Source: Populus alba (taxonomy: Eukaryota; Streptophyta; Magnoliopsida; Malpighiales; Salicaceae). From it: 64,000 nucleotides of DNA. The notes beneath the pieces are model-generated. The model worked only from the letters and a program-made list of their open reading frames with translations, ran no database searches and was not told the DNA's origin. Of the stretch, positions 48,830 through 60,115 are shown piece by piece (within the stretch, counting starts at the first letter, position 1; each line of letters starts with the position of its first letter). The translations under genes and the position numbers were made by a program. The DNA is taken from positions 21,341,631 through 21,405,630 of the forward strand of contig NC_133294.1 in the NCBI RefSeq assembly GCF_005239225.2, written 5' to 3'.

Positions 48830-51800
48830 TTATAGAATTTTCAATTCAAGATCAGCAAACCCAACCCTTGCTCTGTGCCTTTTAAAGAGATCGTCCAGTG
48901 CGGCAACAAACTGACCGTGCACTTCAGCGAGCTGCAAAATGAATCCATGTATAAGCAACAGTTGGAGATTAATATCACTCAGTCTATAGATTTAGTGAAA
49001 AGAGGAATGCAGGCAGCTTTAAGTCCCACCCTAACTGGATTTCTTTTTGTACCAGTACTAGGGTCTTAAGGTTCTGAGCTTGTTAAATTATAACAGCTTT
49101 GCAATCTGCGACATTTTGTACAGCGTGTAAGTAGTTTGGGACTGGGAAATGCCGGCATCTTAAATTGCAAGCTATGGATTTTTACAATACAGAGCTTTGA
49201 GCTTAGTGTCAACACTACACGTTACATTATATTCTCCAGTAATCAAACGGCATGATGGTACTATGACCATCCTTGGAACCAACTTTCACTTGATGGTATA
49301 TAAGTTTTTCTTGGCCCCTCTAATGAAATTGGGAATTTGGGGTGGCTTTGCCACTGGCCAGAGCAGGAAGTATTACTAACTAATACTTGAAGAAAAAGGA
49401 ATCCACCAATGAACAATGGGCTATGGAGCTCAAAGGTGGTCTTGTGAAAGCAAGAGAGGCGAGGTCTGTACCTTATTAATCCTTCATTAATCTAAAACAT
49501 AAAAGGAATTTATTGTACTTCACACTCAAACAAAATGGATATGTTCACCATTTCCAGTCACAACTGATTCATCAGATTGCAGATTTAAGTGGCACCATAC
49601 CTCTTCCACAGTGGGCTGAAGATTTTGCTTAAGCTCAATAGGTCTACCAACCACGATATGCATCGGGCGTTGGAAGGGCAAGGGAGTCCTGAAAAGCAAC
49701 AAACAATTATAAATTGCAAATATGTTTTTGTTTAATCTTATATATATAAAGAGGGGTTCTATCAAATTTCAAATATACAGAGGAAATAATACAACAAACC
49801 CTCTTCCCCAATAAAAAAAGGAGTCATTTTGTCTTTCCCATTAAACATTAGCAGATTTTTCAGAGAAAGCTACACCAAGTGGCAGTGGGTATAATCATGG
49901 GCCTAAACACTAAACACAAATGGAGTTTCTCTGAACATAGTTAGAATTTCCTCAAATTTTTACTTACCCAAAAATTCCCCCAAAGACAACTGGAGTGAAT
50001 TTAATTGCTCTAGAAATTTTCAAGAATAACTTTCCGCTGGGTTTCCACCATTTATACACTTTTGACTGCAGCAAGAATAAGAAAATTAACCATGTTATCA
50101 ATGAAAAATGTGTAATTGGAAAAGTGAGAATTAATCTATAAGATGAAAACAATGAAAACTCGGTTTTTGAAACATTAACCTCAAGCAGTACACAAGAGGA
50201 CCAATGTCTTTTACATGGACCAATCCACATAATTCCAGCATTCACTGGCAAAGTAAATGGAGTACATAACAAGAAAATACTACACTTTGCATTTAACCAA
50301 CAGGTGACAAAGTGAAAAAGAAAAGAATCAATACTTGACCAAAGCAGAAAACTGGAACCAAGGGTGCACCGTTCTCCATGGCTATCTTGATAAATCCTCT
50401 TCTTGACTTGAGGAAAGCAATCTGAAAGCAAGCAGCACCCAAGATTAACAACCAAGCTATTCTTCAGGGTGAAAAAAAAAAAAAAAACAGTCCCTTTCAG
50501 TTTGGTTTGCATATGATGTCAGTCAATTTCAAGTCCCACGCCTCAAGGATTCTACATAAAAGGGATGTAAAAGTAATAGCTTTCCATCACCATCTAAATA
50601 GGAGAAAAGGGCAGGTTAAAGAATAAGAAGGAACAATGATAAACACACACAAACATGTAAGAACTAGATTGTAAAATATATCAACGTCCAACATATGAAC
50701 CAGCAAGGATCAGGCAGGGTAGGTTGCATAAGTCCTAGATCCAAAACTTTCTAAGCCAGACAGGGGGGCAATCTACTTTGTTGCGAAAGGGAGAGAGAGA
50801 GAGAGAGAGAGCACAAAGAGAAGACCTCATTATCATGCTCCATGTAAAATGTCTCTTGTACTCCACCTGGATTTACAATGCAAGTATAACCAGCTGACAG
50901 AAGGGAAGTAAAATTTTTCTTCGTCGCAGATGTAAGACCACACCATGTCCATATATGTCTCAAAAATGGTACGAGGAAAACCTGAATTTTAATTCCCATG
51001 TGTTGAGAAAGAGAAGGAAAAGCTCTAAATATTTAAAAATACAGAGAAGGGAAAATGCCTTACAGCGCTACTAGCAAGGACCTTTACTTTTGTGAGAGGC
51101 ATGAAACCTGCATGATCTGCTAATGCAACGACCCCAATGGGCCAAACTGAATGTGGCTCATAACCAAAGACTGCATGAAGCACGACAAAAGTCTCCGGTT
51201 ACTTGCTCAAAAAAGCTAAAAGAAGCTATTAAAAATTTAGCAACAGCTAAAAAGTTAAGATCCACAGGAAACTGTAAAATCAACTGCCTCCTGAACAACA
51301 TCCTCGCAGAAAAACCCAATACCCCAACCACTTGAATTTCAAAATCAACAAAGTAATTTAATCTAATAAAAATCCACTCTTCTGATATCACATCTTGAAT
51401 CCTATTGCCAATTTCTCGAAGATAACACAAGTCCTATTCTGACATCATTTGCAACCATACTACTGATGTTCCTAGACCATTTCATATTTACACCTTTTGT
51501 TAGAGTTACAACATCCTAGTGCTATTGTCACACATAATCCTGAAATTGGACCAAGCTGATATCAATAGGAATGAACAAGTGGGGCATCAAACCATTCAAT
51601 TCTCACTTCTATTAAAAATTGGTTAGTGAAGAATCATTAAGCTTTAGACCAGTAACCCCTGTGGATTTATTGTCTCAACGAAGTCCTTTTTCAGATTCAC
51701 TTTCATTTCAAAAATAGCAACACAAAAGTCAATTGCAAACCATCATTTTCATGTTCTGCAAACGAACACTGATGAAAAAAAATCCCACAAATAAAGTATG

Positions 51801-52436
51801 TACCATAAGCACGATCAGGATGGAAGGCATTTATATCCTCAACATGTAAAGTCACTGGAAAATAGCAGCATGCATGTCTACATATATACCTGCATTTGTT
51901 ATCAAAAAGCAATAAAATGCAGTCTTTATCATACAACAAAAGAAACAAAAAAAATCGAAGATTCAATCTTTCTTGAACAACAAAAGCAAAAATTCATTCC
52001 TTTTCCCTTTCACGAAAGTAAGAGTGCTAACGAAAGAATAAACAAAAGGAGTAAGATAGTTTCTTTACCTACAAAGGCGACGGCCCAACTTGTTATCATC
52101 ATCAATTGGAACGAAAACGAGCAACAAAAGCAATCCGAAAACACTAAAATCCAAAGCAAAAAAGAACCCATGTGTTGGTTTCCATGTTTGAAGAGAATCA
52201 AACGAAGAAAAGATCAAAAATTGAGGAAAGAAAAGGGCTGTTGATACTTACAGGAGACATTTGGAGAAAGAGAGAAAAAGGAGAGAAAAAATAACTAGAA
52301 CAACAACAAAATGGATTGAACCAAGCCATGTTGCTACTGCTATCAAGCTGAGAATTATGTTTGATGAAAATAATTCTCTTGCTTTGAATATTGTTAGCTC
52401 TCCCTGCTCTTGTTCTTCTTGCTTATGATTCTCCAT
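48830..52436 (-). CDS. DGAT2: Diacylglycerol O-acyltransferase 2 (DGAT2)
   Basis: Catalyses the last step of triacylglycerol synthesis, acyl-CoA plus diacylglycerol, in the ER membrane. Nine exons, highest first: 52436-52252, 52143-52069, 51889-51804, 51170-51064, 50981-50826, 50421-50335, 50065-49968, 49688-49601, 48931-48830; all GT-AG and in frame, 327 residues, a normal length for plant DGAT2. Two hydrophobic segments near residues 27-45 and 45-75 form the membrane hairpin. Family motifs: YFP at 96-98, EPHS at 120-123 (plant form of the HPHG active-site block), RHIWTW then PGGVQE, and RRGFIKIA followed by [10 protein letters not shown]. The C-terminus DLELKIL fits an ER-retrieval type tail. 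The ATG at 52436 begins the hydrophilic N-terminus ([11 protein letters not shown]). Seed or leaf oil role is inference. An oddity is a CU repeat just after the exon 5 donor. Confidence 0.95.
50791..50811. repeat. (GA)n microsatellite in DGAT2 intron 5
   Basis: About ten GA units on the forward strand, so (CU)n in the DGAT2 pre-mRNA. It starts 14 bases after the exon 5 boundary at 50826. Confidence 0.95.
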
Positions 52437-53694
52437 GGTTTTACTGGTGACGATGGCTTAATGCGGGGTGGGTGCCTTCTGGTTCTCGAGCTTTCTATGC
52501 TTGATTTCTCCACCAATTCCTTACCTGGCTTTAAATATCATTTTCTTTTTTAAAAAAATAAATAAAATTGTTTTGGTGCACAGGTGAAGAATTAATGACT
52601 CATAGCAGATTATAAATATTGCTCCTCTGTTCTTTTCCAGCTTCTCTACTGCTATTTCTTCCATTATTATTATTATTATTCCTTGGTGAAAACTTATGAC
52701 TCGATAATTTTTATTTGTTATTTCGTTTATGAAAAAAATCACCTAGAATTTCAAGATCGTCAAGATTTTTATTTCTTTAATGAAAAAAATTGTCAGAATT
52801 TTCTTTTAATTTTGATCCTTTTCTTTCATAATTAACGATACTCTCAAGGCGACTTTCACGTAATGAGATCAAGTCCATATTTTTATATTTGATTAGAGAC
52901 AAATTATGTGCACCATCCCTCGAATTTAATATCTATTTTCAAAATCTAAATTATTTTAAATTTGGAATATAATTACCTTAAAAAACCCTTTCTTTTTATT
53001 CATATCTATATATCGTAATCACTTTTTATAATAAAAAAAAAAACAGTTAATAACATTACTTTTAATTATTAAATTAAAAGAGATTAATTAACATGCAAGT
53101 TGATTTAAAAATATTATTCATTGTCAAATAAAAATTTAAGACAATTATAAAGATTCTGTATTCAATCTCGATTTATGTTGACTAATAAAATGGGAGATGT
53201 AGCTACCGATAGGTAGGAAGATCTAGAGAGTTTCATGGAATCTAGAATATGGTTGCTTAGCTAAATTTAAGAAAAAAATTTTTTTTTAATTTAATTTAAG
53301 AATTTTTATTTATTAAAAATTTAAGTTTCTCCACCACAAGCCACATGCATGCTCCACGTACATTTCTGAGGTGACACTGCTGGACGGGTGGATCTAGAGC
53401 GTCGTGAATTCCAACCGATTTAAATTCTGTAACTTTTATTTTAATTTTTTATTAAAATAATATTATTTTAATTATTTAAAAAGAAAATGAGACAAGTCAG
53501 ATGTTCTAATTCATGAGCCTTGCTCGATATCAATTCCGTATCAAATTTTAAAACTATGGTCTGTTTTTTAGTAATTGCGTCTCCGCTTACCCAAGATGAT
53601 ACACGTGCAAGAATATGGTTCGTTAGCAAAAGTCTAAAAAATACATCAGTCTGTTTTATGTCTTGTTAGAAGTCCAAGTAGGATTGTTTAGCCA

Positions 53695-53850
53695 CCGTTT
53701 ATTTTCTTTTAATGATTTTAAATTAGTTTAATATATTGATATTAAAAATAAATTTTAAAAAATTTTAAAAATATTATTTTAAATATTATTAAAGAATATA
53801 ATAATTATTTTATTTCATAGAAGAGAAAAAAATAAATATAAAAAATACTT
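53695..53850 (-). repeat. Dispersed AT-rich MITE-like element, copy 10
   Basis: Contains 'accgtttattttcttttaat', 'agtttaatatattgatatta' and 'aaatattattttaaatatt'. It is strongly decayed. Confidence 0.5.
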
Positions 53851-53990
53851 ATATCAGGTTCTATTAAAAAATTCAATTTTAAAAGGTATAATTCAACTAG
53901 TCAAATTTTATATTTACTCTATAGAGATCACTAGACCTGTAATATTAATCAAAATACACACAAGTTAGCCTGATATCTCCACTAATCAAA

Positions 53991-54013
53991 TATATATATA
54001 TATATATATATAT
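53991..54013. repeat. (TA)n microsatellite at the left edge of the inverted repeat
   Basis: An uninterrupted TA alternation that ends exactly where the left arm of the 98-bp inverted repeat begins. Confidence 0.95.
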
Positions 54014-54240
54014 ATTATCTTTTCCTTTTCGTAACCTTTGGTGTCTTCTCAAAACCAAAAACAATCTTTTTTTGGCAATGGATAATTAAATAAATGGTAC
54101 ATGCTAAAATACCCACGTTCACAAGACTATTCTTTAATAATATATTTTAGCATGTACCATTTATTTAATTATTCATTGCTAAAAAAAGATTGTTTTTGGT
54201 TTTGAGAAGGCACCAAAGGTTACGAAAAGGAAAGGATAAT
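54014..54240. repeat. Near-perfect 98-bp inverted repeat with 31-base loop
   Basis: Left arm 54014-54111 and right arm 54143-54240 are reverse complements over their full 98 bases except at four positions; the spacer is 54112-54142. All four differences are transitions that would still pair as G-U in forward-strand RNA, so a transcript could form an unbroken 98-bp stem. No open frame is present. The arms share no obvious text with the AT-rich dispersed element. The structure fits a young fold-back MITE or a long-hairpin small-RNA locus; no expression can be judged from sequence. Confidence 0.95.
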
Positions 54241-54894
54241 CAATGAGTGATGGAAAACTCTAAAAGGAAAATTGGCTAATCTTCTTAACGTATCACTTTA
54301 GTCTTTCATTTTTTATTTAATCATTAAGTTTTTAGTTTGATTATGATGTTTTTGGGCGTTTCTCTTTATATTTCACTTATCAAAAAACATACTTGCACCA
54401 CATATTTATCAATTTTTTTGGTTTTTAATTATATTTATTAGCTTCATCAACAATAAATTTAACAACAACAATAATAAACACTAATTATTATAGTTTTAAA
54501 ATCTAGTTTGGTTCGACGGGTCAACCTGAGATCCAACTGATCTGGGACTGAAAATTGACTGGGTTGAAGAAAAAACAAAAAAAATATCTAATATGACCTA
54601 GCTGGACCCGAATTTAAATTAGACCGGGTCTAAAAACTATACTAATTATCATAACATATGCTTTAAAAAACGTTGGGCACTAATTAATTGAACGATTTAT
54701 CTTTTCTCCTGAATTGGTGTCATTTACCGCTTAGCTGTGATATCAACAAAATGCAAGAGCACAATTGCTTGATGCAGTATTAAATGATTTTTACTAGTTA
54801 GCAATAGTTATTAAAAATGAAATATAATTAATTAATTAATTGTTTTAATCATTAATAATTGATGATGTTTATGGAGAACTTCAAAAATACTAAC

Positions 54895-55035
54895 GAGTGT
54901 TTGAAAATACAGGTAAATTTATGTTTTGATGTGCTGATTTTAAAAATGAATTTTTAAAAAATAAAATAATATCATTTAGATATATTTTAGTATGAAAAAT
55001 ATTTTAAAAAATAATCATGATTATACTCTTAAATA
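54895..55035 (-). repeat. Dispersed AT-rich MITE-like element, copy 11
   Basis: Contains 'tttatgttttgatgtgctga', 'aatatcatttagatatattt' and 'gtatgaaaaatattttaaaa' in the order seen in the other reverse copies. Confidence 0.6.
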
Positions 55036-55209
55036 AATTATTAATCATCCATAAAATTAATAAATGAATTGAAATTTGAAGAGTATAAACTCGAATGGCA
55101 CAAACACCTATAAAAAAAGTTTTTTAACATGTTTAGAAAAATGTTTAAAAAATTTAGTATTCACAATTCATAAAAAGTATTAGTTAATTTTAATTAGACT
55201 CTTGCTATC

Positions 55210-55385
55210 TAAGGGTAGTTTGAAATTGTTTTTCATGTTGTATGAAAATTTAATTTTTTTTATATTTTAAAATTATTTTAAAATATTGATATTAAAAATA
55301 ATTTTTTTTTTAAAAACAAAATATTATTTTAATTTATTTTTAAACAAAAAAACTCTTATAAAACAACTACCATCAAATTTTCAAT
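55210..55385 (-). repeat. Dispersed AT-rich MITE-like element, copy 12
   Basis: Contains 'attttaaaatattgatatta', 'aaaatattattttaattta' and the end block 'ataaaacaactacc'. Confidence 0.55.
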
Positions 55386-56371
55386 ATTCCATAATTAATT
55401 AAGGTTGGCAAGACCACAAGAGAAGCTGGGCGTTGCAGCTGTCCCCGAATCCCTGATTTCAAGGAACAAAGACAGCTGGCTGAATTTTTTAATTATGAAA
55501 CTAGCTTTGACCCCAGAGTTTTAGGTGATCCACGTTACGTTTTTGAAGCTTGAAGCTCCTGGCATGGCTTCCATTTATGGCCCATCATCACCATGACATT
55601 GGATTCAGACAGTTGTAACATAAAATAAACAAGACAAGCAATCCGTGTATGACACACCCATGCATGTATGGGGTCTTAAGCTAAGTTGTAGATGCCACAG
55701 ATAATTGTGCTTGCTTTATAATGATGTGCAAATGATTTGTAAAATGAGGTGTGGATTGGAAAATAATTAAACGTTAATTTTTGAAGATTTTGATATGAAT
55801 ATCATATTTATTAATTAAATGTGATGTAGTTATGTTGATTAACCTAGTGACTTAGAGTTTAATCCAAACCAAATTTTATTTTAAATTACTTTTTAATGAA
55901 TTTATTTAAGCTTGAGTGATCTAATGTGTTGATTCTTGATTTAATTAACTCAATTAAAATAAACTGAATTAAAATATAAATTTTTTTTATTAAAAATAAA
56001 TAAATTAACAACATAAAAATAATAGATTTTTAAGTTAATTCAATGACTAATAGATTAATTCCACAACTTAGTAACTTAGGTTTCAGATCATATTAAACTT
56101 CGAGTTGGATTTAATAATTATAGGCTATATATTATAACCACCTAAAATTATTTTTTAAAAAATATTAGTTTAATAATGTTTTCAGTTCATATATATTTTA
56201 ATATACATTTTCAAACACAATATTAACCATGTTAGATCTATCATCATGTCCCTCGCTCAAAGTCTTTTGAGTCTTGTGTACATAATTTGATAGAATATTA
56301 ACATGCATACATAATTTGATAAGATTTTTTTTTATTATTATAATATATGATCAACCGATCTAGAATGTGAT

Positions 56372-56731
56372 TTAATATTTAAGAAATTTGATCAAGTAAC
56401 GAGTCTGACCAGATTTTGGCGGAACAAAAGGTTTGGAATGGATATTGAAACGTGAAAGATGGTGTAGAATGAACCCATTGAGATTCAACAATGGCCTTGC
56501 AATTTTCCTCAATTTCTTCTTATCTCCATAGTTGGACTGGTTGAATATCAATATATCAAGAACACCATAAACTTCAATCATGCTAGGGTCATTTTCAAGA
56601 ACTTCTGTCATCCAGAAACTTTTTTCTGTATGTATTATTTTCTTCCTGCATAATAATTTTGGTACAGATAAGACAAAGCTATTGCAGGATGGGTTACTTA
56701 GAATTGATTTGCGCCTTCTTCTTAGCCACAT
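56372..56731 (-). other. Unassigned open frame downstream of the coiled-coil gene
   Basis: An uninterrupted 119-codon frame on the same strand as the 174-residue gene, about 185 bases past its stop codon. It is Lys/Arg-rich near the N-terminus (MWLRRRRKS) and has a stretch VYGVLDILIF. I do not recognise it and see no splice signals tying it to the neighbour. It may be 3' UTR, a gene remnant or chance. Confidence 0.25.
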
Positions 56732-56915
56732 AAAGACAGGATTGCTTTTTTCAGAAGCACACGATCTTATGCTTAGTAAATTGGGAAATTTATTGACATT
56801 TTGAGACTAACACGATCAATGATTAGACAAGAAGAGCTAGAGCTTCGTGAAAGCTGCAGGATGTGGAACTTGCAAGTGAAAACTAGTTTGCCCAAGTTGC
56901 TGGAGATGGCGAACA

Positions 56916-57870
56916 TTAGCATCCCATTGCAAGCCATCCAAGCCATGTCCTGCTCTTCTTTTTGTGCCTCTTATCTTTTTGGGAAGCCTTTGAAATTCTT
57001 ACACATGCTTCTGCAGTGCAAGTGATCTCCTGCAGAATTTCCAAAGTATGTTCATGCAACTAGAAAATACGTCAAGAATATTAGATAGGTCATCTAGCAT
57101 ACTATTCCAAGAAAGGAGCTCTTAACATACTTGATCTGTAAGAGAATCTTGCTTCTCTTGGTGGGTGATGATCATTTGCTCATCCTCCTTGGTGGTTATG
57201 GTTGAAACCTCATCACGGCTCATTTTTTCAGGTCCTTGAAAGGTGGAAGAGCTTGACCTCGATGTGTTTTCTACATCCATCTCTAGGCTTAACTGATGAA
57301 TTGAAGATAAGAGAAGATTAAGCAGGTAATAAGAGCTCAATCACCACAGATTTTACAGCGACATTTTGGGGACTTGAAATTTGCAGGGTTAGCGAATCTT
57401 CAAAGAAAGGGCTCTTGGAAATTCCCACATAAAATCCAACTATCAGCATTGCAGATCAATACAGATATCTGGAAAAAAAAAATTCAGGATATATAAAATG
57501 ATGTTTAGAAACCTGTAATACTCGGTTTTCGAGCATTTCTAGTCTATCCATCAGGGTGCCTTTGTGTTGAACTTCCTCAAGTGCAGATGATAAATTCTTG
57601 CACTGATCTTCTGCTTCCACTGTCCTGACTACAGACTTGGCTGTGTGCCTTCCTGACAAGGAATGCTTCTGTTCCAGAAACTGCAGCTGCATATATTCAT
57701 CAAGAGAAGTAAAACGTCCAAATCCAAACATTAATCAAAATGAAGCAATGAATTAGAGGTCCTAAGCATATATTAGTACAATTGAAATGCATTACCAAAC
57801 GATCAAGGCGATCCAATCTTGATAGAACAGGCAAAGGAGAAGAGAATTCCTGCTTTCCTTCCTGCCCCAT
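56916..57870 (-). CDS. Uncharacterised small coiled-coil protein, 174 residues
   Basis: Four exons, highest first: 57870-57796, 57686-57513, 57292-57131, 57029-56916. All are GT-AG in phase 0 and give 174 residues plus stop. I do not recognise the family. The N-terminal half is helical and heptad-like (LSRLDRLDRL, then LQFLEQKHSL, and LMDRLEMLENRVLQ), suggesting a coiled coil over about residues 14-95. A Ser/Thr- and acid-rich linker follows (TSRSSSSTFQG). The last 25 residues are very basic (KDKRHKKKSR) and end in TWLGWLAMGC, an aromatic tail with a penultimate Gly-Cys that looks like a conserved short motif. The exon 2 acceptor could also be six bases later, which would drop two residues. 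The regular phase-0 exons and clean splice sites argue that this is a real gene. No function is proposed. Confidence 0.75.
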
Positions 57871-59240
57871 GATTGTCAAACAATGATCAGATCCTTTTCA
57901 AGCTTGCAGTTCAGACTTCTCCTTTTGCTACCTTTCAAACTATCATATAGATACGGTGCATCTATGGTAGCTGGAAGGAAATGCTACCTTTCAGACCATA
58001 GCATTTATAAAAGTAGTTTGTTTTTTTTTTGGAAGGGCTTTAAATGATGACCACCTTGTCATACCTATTGTCCTTATTCAGGCAATCATCTACACCAGAT
58101 ATTTTATTTTTATCCCATCATGCATGCCTTGTCTAGTCTATATCCACTTCTTTTATTTCCCAAAATCTTTATCATCTTGGATATGGAGGCGTCTGTTAAC
58201 AAACTTGTCAAAGGTATGGCTCGTTGACTTGAGATGAGGCCCAGAAGTCCCAATCAAGAACGGTGCCGTTAAGTGTATTGATTTGCCACACTCATAGCAC
58301 AAGTATATTGGTACTTCTAGGCAATTTTGCTCTTTATCTAGACTCCTGATAAAAGAAATGCACTTCTGCAAATTTGCAATCATCCAAGTCGTGCAAGTCT
58401 CAATCTATGAACTGATTAGCTTGCTCATGCTCCACACCCATAGCACAAACGAGTGACTTGTAATCTACTTCATTAAGCTCTGCAAATCAATCAGACGGCC
58501 CATTTAGCTATAAGTGTCGATGGCAGAACAACTGTCAAACTTTGTCCCTTTTTCTGTAAAGTGGAACCCAACTAGGAATGCCTTTTTGGAATCATCAACG
58601 AGAAAACAATGGCGAAAGACAAGCAATTTGAGCATAAAAAAGCTGTCTGAAATGTAAAATGTCAAACAAGTTGACTGCTTCTGCACATTTCCCATGCTCA
58701 TGTCACATTCTAGCTAACTACTAGGCGTTCATTTACATATTGGATGATGCCTAAACATTGGTTAGAACAAATTTGACATATTTTGATGGGTTGATGAAGT
58801 TCCCTTGCTTCTTGTTCTAAACATCGGTTAGAACAAGTTTTGCTGTTTTCCTCTATATTTTTGAATTTTCTTGTTCGTTTAATATTTTTATTGCCTTTTA
58901 ATCTCCTATCTAGGTTATTTATTTATTCAAGGAGTTATAAATCTCTTTTAAAAAGAGACTACTTAAAAAAAAAATTCAATAATAAAATTTCAAATTAGAA
59001 TTTTTGTGTTGTGATCTATTCAATAAAATCATGTAGTGCTTGTAGTTGTTTTTTTTTTTTTTTTTTTTTTAATGAGTCAAATATTCATCTCCTGACATTT
59101 ATGCATTAGTATACCAGTATCTTCAAACAATATTAGCATCTAGTATTAAGCAAACAAGATTCAGCAAGAAACAACAGCTTTGGCTTTATATGAAAAACCA
59201 ACCCCCCCCCCCTCCCTGCAGCTTCTCTTTCAGTAATGAT
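57871..59240. other. Spacer between the coiled-coil gene and the VIT-like gene
   Basis: Short reverse-strand frames at 58153-58383 and 58504-58701 show no recognised domain, although the first contains a CYECGK motif. A pure T run of 24 bases lies near 59048-59071. Otherwise I see nothing. Confidence 0.5.
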
Positions 59241-59257
59241 GGAAATAATCTGAGTCA

Positions 59258-60052
59258 TCAACTATGATCCTTATCGAAAGGCTTGAGCAACCCTAAAGTA
59301 ATACTAATTGCCATGGCAATCCAACCTCCAAGTGGAATTCTTACTGCCGATATCCTAATTGGTGAACCACCAAGATAAGATCCGAAGCCTCCAAAAAATG
59401 CCAGAGCTATTGATGCAACCACAGCAATCACCACAATCCTAACAACATTTTGGCCCACAAACACGGCAGACAGCAAAGGCACACATGATCCTATCAAAAA
59501 TGATACACCCGATGAAACGGCAGCCTTGTAGAGGTTTGTTAGCACCTCCTCTCCTTCATCCTCCTGCAATATTTCAGGACTTCTCTTTCCATCTTCTTGG
59601 ATTACCTTCATTACAGGAGACCTTCCGGGAGACATACCTGGAGGCAACTTTGGCTCGAGGATCATACTTCGTGACATTCTCTGTGTTGGCTCAGAGGTGA
59701 CCTTGGAGTCATCTTCATGCTTGCTGTAGTTGCGGTGCCATCGAGTCCGATTCCAGGAGCATCTTTCCCGTAATTTACTTCGTGACATTCCCTTAGCCCA
59801 TGGTGGGGGTTCATCAGAATCTGGTTTAGCCCAAGTCGGGGTAGTTTCTTCAGATTTACTAGACTTTGCAGACCCTTCGGTTGCAGCACACACAAAAAAC
59901 TTCCTTTGTTTTGATAATCATTATAACACCCTCTGCTTCTCACAATTGATTGATTCAAATTCAGTACCTTCTGTCTCCCAAAAAAATTTGGAACATGAAC
60001 CATGCCTTATCAAGTCTGAACTGCACCAACACAACGAGGTCGCAGAAGCCAT
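59258..60052 (-). CDS. VIT/CCC1-like membrane protein, short form, with two compensating frame breaks
   Basis: The C-terminal half resembles the last part of vacuolar iron transporter-like (VTL/CCC1) proteins: SFLIGSCVPLLSA, then VVRIVVIAVVASIALAFFG, and IPLGGWIAMAISITLGL, about three membrane helices. The N-terminal iron-transporter half is absent. In its place are a Ser/Ala-rich start (ATG at 60052, MASATSLCWCSS) that looks like a plastid transit peptide and a polar linker (TWAKPDSDEPPPWA). The ATG at 60052 is in the same frame as the C-terminal part, but the stretch from about 59985 to 59895 reads sensibly only one frame off. Each switch falls in a T run (seven Ts near 59981-59987, six near 59895-59900), and the in-frame reading meets TAA TGA between them. 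So this is either a pseudogene or a consensus error. A TATA-like TATATAG near 60104-60110 (reverse strand) would suit a start just upstream. Transport of iron is not claimed. Confidence 0.6.
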
Positions 60053-60099
60053 AGTCTCCTTCTCTTCCCCCTTTCAAAGTCCTCACTCTTCTTTCAATT

Positions 60100-60115
60100 G
60101 TTTACTATATAGACC
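60100..60115 (-). promoter_or_regulatory. Candidate TATA box for the VIT-like gene
   Basis: On the reverse strand 'tctatatagtaaac' lies about 55 bases before the ATG at 60052, leaving a purine-rich leader (GAAAGGGGGAAGAG). The position suits a short 5' UTR. An alternative leader exon with donor AACAG/GTATTCC at 60470 and an acceptor TTGGTGCAG at 60021 is also possible and would start translation at 60003 instead. Confidence 0.4.

Larger units (their letters stand above)
52437..56370. other. AT-rich spacer between DGAT2 and the coiled-coil gene
   Basis: No coding gene is supported. It holds the 98-bp inverted repeat at 54014-54240, three copies of the AT-rich element, a TA microsatellite, and a segment at about 54500-54640 ('ggttcgacgggtcaacctga', 'agaccgggtctaaaaact') that resembles 19280-19500. 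Confidence 0.6.

Noticed and set aside
49526..49600. Alternative DGAT2 C-terminus reading VWCHLNLQS
   Set aside because: This is read-through into the intron after the donor at 49600; the true last exon at 48931-48830 restores the conserved C-terminus.
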